From the IMG/VR virus record IMGVR_UViG_3300031276_000011, positions 1-26,149 of that record: a DNA stretch of 26,149 nt; one strand, given 5' to 3'. Below, one piece after another: positions 22,804-26,149 of this stretch (positions are counted from its first letter, which is position 1; each line of letters starts with the position of its first letter). Below the pieces are notes generated by a model that did not search any database, had not been told where the DNA came from, and was given only the letters and a program-made list of their open reading frames with translations. This DNA comes from a virus. Made by a program: the position numbers and the translations under genes.

Positions 22804-22839
22804 AAGGGCCTCCTTAATGTTAATTAAACTGAGGCCCTT
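22804..22839. terminator. Leader hairpin upstream of the cassette
   Basis: Arms AAGGGCCTC (22804-22812) and GAGGCCCTT (22831-22839) are perfectly complementary, 9 bp with an 18-nt AT-rich loop. It lies between the predicted promoter (22941-22914) and the first cassette gene. On the minus strand it is followed by CTTTAAAAAATT, a modest tail. It could be an attenuator, or the terminator of an earlier unit. Confidence 0.5.
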
Positions 22840-22913
22840 TAAGCGCATTAAAATGATGATTTTAAATCACTAAAAAATGATATAAAATAATACTAATTTT
22901 CTTCCGCTAGTTA

Positions 22914-22941
22914 AATATATATCCTAACTCTGATCAGTCAA
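22914..22941 (-). promoter_or_regulatory. Putative promoter of the glycan cassette
   Basis: Minus-strand TTGACT (22941-22936), 16-nt spacer, TATATT (22919-22914); each box differs from the sigma70 consensus at one position. It lies about 145 nt upstream of the first cassette ATG and just downstream of the mosaic scar. Not as strong as the structural promoter. Confidence 0.5.
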
Positions 22942-22957
22942 GTTCTTTTTAATCATC

Positions 22958-23137
22958 TGCTTTACTCATTACTCACTCCTTATGTTATAATACTGCTAAT
23001 TATTAAAAACATAATTCTAAAAAATTTTATGCGTGACTTTCGGATACTGCTTGAGCTTTATGTTTTTTATTAAAAACCCTAGAGGCTGCGTGTTGTTAAA
23101 TTTCTTTAATTATGTTTGTCAACATTTATCCACCACC
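22958..23137 (-). pseudogene. Mosaic scar of neighbouring gene fragments
   Basis: This intergenic stretch is built from copies. 23099-23137 equals 23434-23472 (39 bp). 23030-23077 matches 25996-26043, inside the 89-aa gene, at 47 of 48 bases. 23005-23032 is an exact inverted copy of 25601-25628. 22976-23015 matches 25535-25574 at 39 of 40 bases, and 22958-22969 matches 25516-25527, the start of the 95-aa gene. Read on the minus strand it gives only short stubs: MLTNIIKEI then stop, and MSKADD then stop. No functional protein is left. Confidence 0.75.
23099..23137. repeat. 39-bp direct repeat, copy 1
   Basis: Identical to 23434-23472, which covers the end of the methyltransferase gene and the start of the following 86-aa gene. 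Here it stands without the rest of either gene. It contains TTGACA on the minus strand but no good -10 at the right distance. Confidence 0.8.
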
Positions 23138-23147
23138 CCCTCAATAT

Positions 23148-23164
23148 AAAAAAGGTGACACCTT
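23148..23164 (-). terminator. Probable terminator after the 86-aa gene
   Basis: Minus-strand AAGGT (23164-23160), loop GTC, ACCTT (23156-23152), running into T6 (23153-23148). Stem is short (5 bp, extendable with G-U pairs), but the T run is clear. It lies 36 nt after the stop of the 86-aa gene and would end the accessory unit. Confidence 0.5.
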
Positions 23165-23199
23165 CTCAGATATCATCTTTAAAATAAAATTTTGTTATT

Positions 23200-23460
23200 C
23201 TATTTTAAACTCTTTACTAACAGGTTCAAATCTTTCAAAGGAAGTGTTCTTAAGAAATCATAGCTGTTTTTATTAAAGGTATACATTAATTTTTCTTTTC
23301 CATCTTTTGATGTATTAGATATACCAGAATTAAAAGATCTCTCCAACCATTTAGCGTTCTGTTCAATATTTTTTAGACAAAATTTTTGATGTTCATTTAA
23401 TTTTTTATAATCAATTAGATTTGTCATTATTTCAATTTCTTTAATTATGTTTGTCAACAT
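23200..23460 (-). CDS. Small unknown protein
   Basis: An 86-aa ORF whose ATG (23460) overlaps the methyltransferase stop in an ATGTTGA arrangement. An alternative in-frame ATG at 23427 would give 75 aa (MTNLIDYKKLNEHQ). The protein is Lys/Asn/Leu-rich with a helix-like C-terminus (FLRTLPLKDLNLLVKSLK). No family recognised. The first 9 codons are repeated in the scar at 23137-23099. Confidence 0.5.
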   Translation of the reverse strand: MLTNIIKEIEIMTNLIDYKKLNEHQKFCLKNIEQNAKWLERSFNSGISNTSKDGKEKLMYTFNKNSYDFLRTLPLKDLNLLVKSLK

Positions 23461-23472
23461 TTATCCACCACC
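23434..23472. repeat. 39-bp direct repeat, copy 2
   Basis: Identical to 23099-23137; spans the junction of the methyltransferase gene end and the 86-aa gene start. This is the intact, coding copy. Confidence 0.8.
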
Positions 23473-24002
23473 GCAATTAAATTATTCATATGAGAATGAT
23501 ATACATGAAAACTACGGTACGTATATTTTTCACATTTGAGTGCATTTTTAATAGTTTCTTCTAATTTAACACGACCATAAACGACCTTATGATCATAACA
23601 ATTTGTCTGCCCATCGGGGACTGCAATTATTATGCGTTTTTTAGCTACTCCAAATAATCGTCTTATAAAAAAGATAGGTTCTTCATCGTGTTCTAAAACA
23701 TGCGATGATAGTACGATGTCATACATATCTTTAAGTGCACCGTCAAATTGAGGTCCTATCCATCCACAAAGTTTTCTATCATTCCAAAAATTTAAGCATT
23801 TTTGTTCAATATCCATAACCTCAACAAATATTTTAGGAAACACCGCACCAATTACACTTGCAGCAAGTCCGGTACCTGCACCAACATCGAGCAGCGATTC
23901 AGCACCGTCAACTTCACGGATCAATTTTAATATTTCATGCAGCAAATGCCATGCGTGATTGTGGTAGAACCATCCGTCTTCAAGGTGTTGTTGTTCTTTC
24001 AT
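23454..24002 (-). CDS. Class I SAM methyltransferase
   Basis: A 182-aa protein. Motif I LLDVGAGTGLAASV (37-50), acidic post-I EVMDIEQ (61-67) and the motif IV-like DIVLSSHVLEHDEEP (95-109), then RIIIAVPDG. This is the classic type 11/23 fold. A perfect SD (AAGGAGGAG) precedes ATG 24002, which overlaps the upstream stop in ATGA. It is in the accessory unit rather than the cassette operon, but may use a similar substrate. DNA methylation is not supported, because no DPPY/NPPY motif is seen. Confidence 0.75.
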   Translation of the reverse strand: MKEQQHLEDGWFYHNHAWHLLHEILKLIREVDGAESLLDVGAGTGLAASVIGAVFPKIFVEVMDIEQKCLNFWNDRKLCGWIGPQFDGALKDMYDIVLSSHVLEHDEEPIFFIRRLFGVAKKRIIIAVPDGQTNCYDHKVVYGRVKLEETIKNALKCEKYTYRSFHVYHSHMNNLIAVVDKC

Positions 24003-24418
24003 AACTCCTCCTTAAAATGTATCTCTCTACCTGCGTCAAAAACGCTTCCCATGTGATGCCATTTTTCAGGCAGTCGGTCTGCTTTGAATACAAATAATCC
24101 AGACTGGTTGCCGTGCATATTAAATCCACGAACCTCAACAATGTCTTTATCAAATTGTATTTTTTTTACTGCGTTTTCTATAGAGAATAAATTATGACCA
24201 ACTGAATTACACATGATCGAAACTATTATATCGTATTTTGTGTTAAGTGAATAATATGCATACCGTAACGCTTCAAGATACGTAAATTCATCATCAAAGT
24301 TTTTAGATTTTTCAATAATATATATTTCTTTATCAATACATTCATCTTTTATTTTTTCACAATCTGTAAACATATACACATTTTCAACACCGCAATTAAA
24401 TTTATAATTTTTATCCAT
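23999..24418 (-). CDS. Unknown protein, faint GT-A-like features
   Basis: A 139-aa protein coupled to the methyltransferase (ATGA). Its pattern includes ENVYMFTDCEKI near the start, DEFTYLEALRYAYYSLNTKY and DIIVSIMCNSVGHNLFSIEN, then FNMHGNQSGLFVFKADRL. The order, a helix plus strands ending at a short glycine-containing block, faintly resembles a reduced GT-A glycosyltransferase, but no DxD motif is visible. It may also be an unrelated small phage protein. Confidence 0.45.
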   Translation of the reverse strand: MDKNYKFNCGVENVYMFTDCEKIKDECIDKEIYIIEKSKNFDDEFTYLEALRYAYYSLNTKYDIIVSIMCNSVGHNLFSIENAVKKIQFDKDIVEVRGFNMHGNQSGLFVFKADRLPEKWHHMGSVFDAGREIHFKEEL

Positions 24419-24459
24419 TATATTCTCCCTTCATGACATAAGAGTTGTTTTGTCATATC

Positions 24460-24948
24460 CTAATAGTTCTTTAAATATTTAGTTAATCTATTTAAACCTA
24501 TTCTTTTTATAGCAACGTCTTTGAATCTATTTGACAAACAAAAAATTGAGGAAGATCTTGAATAATAACATTGACCAATTTCTAAGATATAATAATCATA
24601 AAATATAAAATATTTTTTCTGCTCTCTATTATTCCAGTCTATCTCAACACCATCGTTAAGTTCTTCTGCTATATCCCGTAACATCTGTGTAACAATTAGT
24701 GTTTCTTTGTATGTTTCGGCTTCTTCTTCTGTCATAAAGCAGTTGCCAGACTGTTTGCGAAAAATGTCAATATAGTCATCACGCCAATACGACCGTTTAA
24801 TTTTACCCTCACCCTCTAAAGTAAAATATATACTCTTTTCATGTGGCCAATTTTTTTCTGATGCATCATTTTTCAATGTCTCTATTTCTTGTTTTAATTC
24901 GCGACATTTCCGTTCTAATTCTTTTAGTTTTTTATTCAATTTTTTCAT
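24460..24948 (-). CDS. Small phage protein with N-terminal coiled coil
   Basis: A 162-aa protein. Residues about 1-30 form a lysine/glutamate-rich coiled coil (KKLKELERKCRELKQEIETL). The rest shows the pattern GNCFMTEEEAETY, IAEELNDG, IDWNNREQKKYFIFYD, seen in a common phage protein family that I know by pattern but not by function. It overlaps the upstream gene by ATGA. The spacing to the next gene is 41 nt. Confidence 0.55.
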   Translation of the reverse strand: MKKLNKKLKELERKCRELKQEIETLKNDASEKNWPHEKSIYFTLEGEGKIKRSYWRDDYIDIFRKQSGNCFMTEEEAETYKETLIVTQMLRDIAEELNDGVEIDWNNREQKKYFIFYDYYILEIGQCYYSRSSSIFCLSNRFKDVAIKRIGLNRLTKYLKNY

Positions 24949-25250
24949 TTTAATACCTCATTTCTCAATTTTGATTTTGCAATAAAAATATCCTTTCTAT
25001 CTTTATATATAGTTGTGTTTTTATACCCTAATTTCTTCATTATTTTTATAGACTCATCACCCATAATGCAAATTGTAGGTTCTAGTTTACCATGTCCACA
25101 ACAATTACCACCCGTTATAACTCCCATTTTCCACAACTCTATAATTTCACTTAATAAACACTTATCAATAAAAACAAAAACGCCTTTTTTATAGGGTAGT
25201 TCTATTTCAATAGAATGTGTGAAATCTCCAAATTTTATATTACAATTCAA
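24945..25250 (-). CDS. Small phage protein with CCGHGK motif
   Basis: A 101-aa protein with FIDKCLLSEIIELWKMGVIT, then NCCGHGK (C50, C51, H53) and MKKLGY. This 'CI..CI..L...GI.T..sCCGHGK' arrangement is common in uncharacterised phage proteins; the Cys/His residues could bind a metal. Overlaps the neighbouring genes at both ends (11 and 4 nt). Function unknown. Confidence 0.55.
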   Translation of the reverse strand: MNCNIKFGDFTHSIEIELPYKKGVFVFIDKCLLSEIIELWKMGVITGGNCCGHGKLEPTICIMGDESIKIMKKLGYKNTTIYKDRKDIFIAKSKLRNEVLK

Positions 25251-25527
25251 ATGGCTCTTTTTGTTCTTTATAATGTGATTTTACGGTTTTATTATAATCT
25301 AGTAAAAAAGCGGTTTCTTCATCTATGTCAGCACCATTTATTAATTCACTATTGTTGTATGTTTTAGCATTTGTAATAAATTCTTTTAACTTTTTATTTT
25401 GCTCTTCAAGCTCTTTAATGTACCTACATCCAGCATTAACCACTATGTCGCCAGAGACTGGCCCATCACCCTTATAGTCTACCCATAGATTAAACCTGTT
25501 ATAATATTCATCTTTTGCTTTACTCAT
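25240..25527 (-). CDS. Small phage protein, unknown
   Basis: A 95-aa protein starting MSKAKDEYYNRFNLWVDY, with a helical middle ELEEQNKKLKEFITNAK that suits a coiled coil. Preceded by a strong SD (AAGGAGG). Its leader and first codons are repeated in the scar around 22958-23015. Overlaps the next gene by 11 nt. Confidence 0.55.
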   Translation of the reverse strand: MSKAKDEYYNRFNLWVDYKGDGPVSGDIVVNAGCRYIKELEEQNKKLKEFITNAKTYNNSELINGADIDEETAFLLDYNKTVKSHYKEQKEPFEL

Positions 25528-25563
25528 CCTATCCCTCCTTATGTTATAATGCTGCTAATTATT

Positions 25564-25628
25564 AAAAACATAATCCCTAAAGTGAGGTTTTAAAATTTAT
25601 GCATAAAATTTTTTAGAATTATGTTTTT
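25564..25628. repeat. Inverted repeat around the end of the 95-aa Cys gene
   Basis: AAAAACATAAT (25564-25574) and ATTATGTTTTT (25618-25628) are complementary 11-bp arms, 43 nt apart, spanning the 3' end of the 25590-25877 gene. One arm and the neighbouring sequence appear inverted in the scar at 23005-23032, suggesting strand switching at this repeat. Confidence 0.6.
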
Positions 25629-25877
25629 TCTATAGTTGCGAACTTCATCATCTCTATTTATAATTTCTAAATCAGTTGTAATTATTTCCATTAAAGAAGC
25701 CCTATTGCAACACTGAGAACAATTTATATTTTTTGAGCAAGGATCTTTGTAAATAAATTTAGAACTATAACAATTTCCGCAATAATAATCAGTACCACCT
25801 TCTTCATTTCTTGTTCTTATTTTTAATAGTAATTCTTTTATATCTGTTCTAGTTTCTTCACATCCTTTTTTACTCAT
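25590..25877 (-). CDS. Small Cys-rich protein, possible zinc finger
   Basis: A 95-aa protein with C33/C36 (YYCGNC), C47, and C53/C56/C57 (NCSQCC), spaced as in a zinc finger, followed by a charged helical tail ending NFMHKF. N-terminus MSKKGCEETRTDIKELLLKI. It overlaps the 89-aa gene by 8 nt (ATGAGTAA). No family recognised. Confidence 0.5.
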   Translation of the reverse strand: MSKKGCEETRTDIKELLLKIRTRNEEGGTDYYCGNCYSSKFIYKDPCSKNINCSQCCNRASLMEIITTDLEIINRDDEVRNYRKNIILKNFMHKF

Positions 25878-26139
25878 TATAAAGCTCCATTGAAGATTTT
25901 ACTCGATATATACTTCTTGTATAAATGCTATTTTCATCATACATATCTAAAATACACTCTTCTACAACACACGCATATTTACCGCCTCTGTACTCTGCGT
26001 GACTTTCGGCTACTGCTTGAGCTTTATGTTTTTTATTAAAAACACCGATTGTGTATGAGTGTAGTTCCCTGTCTCCATGCTTATATGCATTTACTATGTA
26101 TAATATCTTTGTCTCTTTTTTCACAGTTTCTTTACTCAT
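25870..26139 (-). CDS. Small phage protein (DUF7336-like)
   Basis: An 89-aa protein with KILYIVNAYKHGDRELHSYT, IGVFNKKHKAQAVAES and YRGGKYACVVEECILD. Short phage and bacterial proteins of the DUF7336 type share the 'hYhv....gd.e....GvF..k..A' layout; function is unknown. An internal 48-nt stretch of this gene is copied in the scar at 23030-23077. It is the first gene in the window; its promoter lies beyond the right edge. Confidence 0.5.
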   Translation of the reverse strand: MSKETVKKETKILYIVNAYKHGDRELHSYTIGVFNKKHKAQAVAESHAEYRGGKYACVVEECILDMYDENSIYTRSIYRVKSSMELYNE

Positions 26140-26149
26140 TTTAATACCA

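Noticed and set aside
22981-22991. Extended -10 (TATGTTATAAT) pointing along the plus strand
   Set aside because: It would fire opposite to all genes and belongs to a copied leader that also occurs at 25540-25550, where it overlaps a ribosome-binding site of a minus-strand gene.
24433-24456. ATGACA/TGTCAT inverted repeat
   Set aside because: Six bp with a 12-nt loop and no T run; likely chance in AT-rich DNA.
1-26149. tRNA genes, CRISPR arrays, IS elements or integrase
   Set aside because: I saw no cloverleaf, regularly spaced repeat array, transposase or integrase motif on either strand by eye; a tRNA scan was not possible.

Overview
This window is part of the genome of a tailed double-stranded DNA phage (or a prophage carrying one) with a contractile, myovirus-type tail. 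Every supported gene is on the minus strand, so transcription runs from position 26149 towards 1. The DNA is AT-rich. Most genes have clear Shine-Dalgarno sequences (AAGGAGG type) and tight ATGA or TAAATG junctions. TGA is used as a stop, so the standard bacterial code fits. This suggests a phage of an SD-using, probably low-GC bacterium. I cannot name the host. No integrase, repressor, lysis gene, tRNA or CRISPR array is visible.

Layout in transcription order. (1) 26139-23200: small, mostly unrecognised accessory genes, then a SAM methyltransferase, a small ORF and a probable terminator at 23148-23164. (2) 23137-22958: a scar made of short copies of neighbouring genes, one piece inverted. 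(3) 22941-17575: a probable promoter, a leader hairpin and a tightly coupled operon. It encodes a Cys-rich zinc-ribbon-like protein, a GT-B glycosyltransferase, a methyltransferase, a GT-A glycosyltransferase, a radical SAM/SPASM-like enzyme, a second methyltransferase and a Gfo/Idh/MocA-type oxidoreductase. A good intrinsic terminator (17517-17543) closes it. (4) 17513-1: the packaging and structural operon, starting at a near-consensus promoter (TTGACA, 17-nt spacer, TACAAT) overlapped by a 34-bp perfect palindrome. Order: small terminase, large terminase with an in-frame mini-intein, portal, scaffold, major capsid protein, decoration-like protein, connector and minor head proteins, tail completion protein, a composite protein, tail sheath, tail tube, tail assembly chaperone with a -1 frameshift site, tape measure, and baseplate proteins ending in a gpD-like hub that runs off the left edge.

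The head and tail genes form a complete assembly line in conserved order. The most unusual parts are the sugar/methyl/radical-SAM cassette, which looks like a surface-glycan tailoring pathway carried by a phage; the TerL mini-intein with a non-canonical C-terminus; the palindromic control region of the structural operon; and the mosaic scar.
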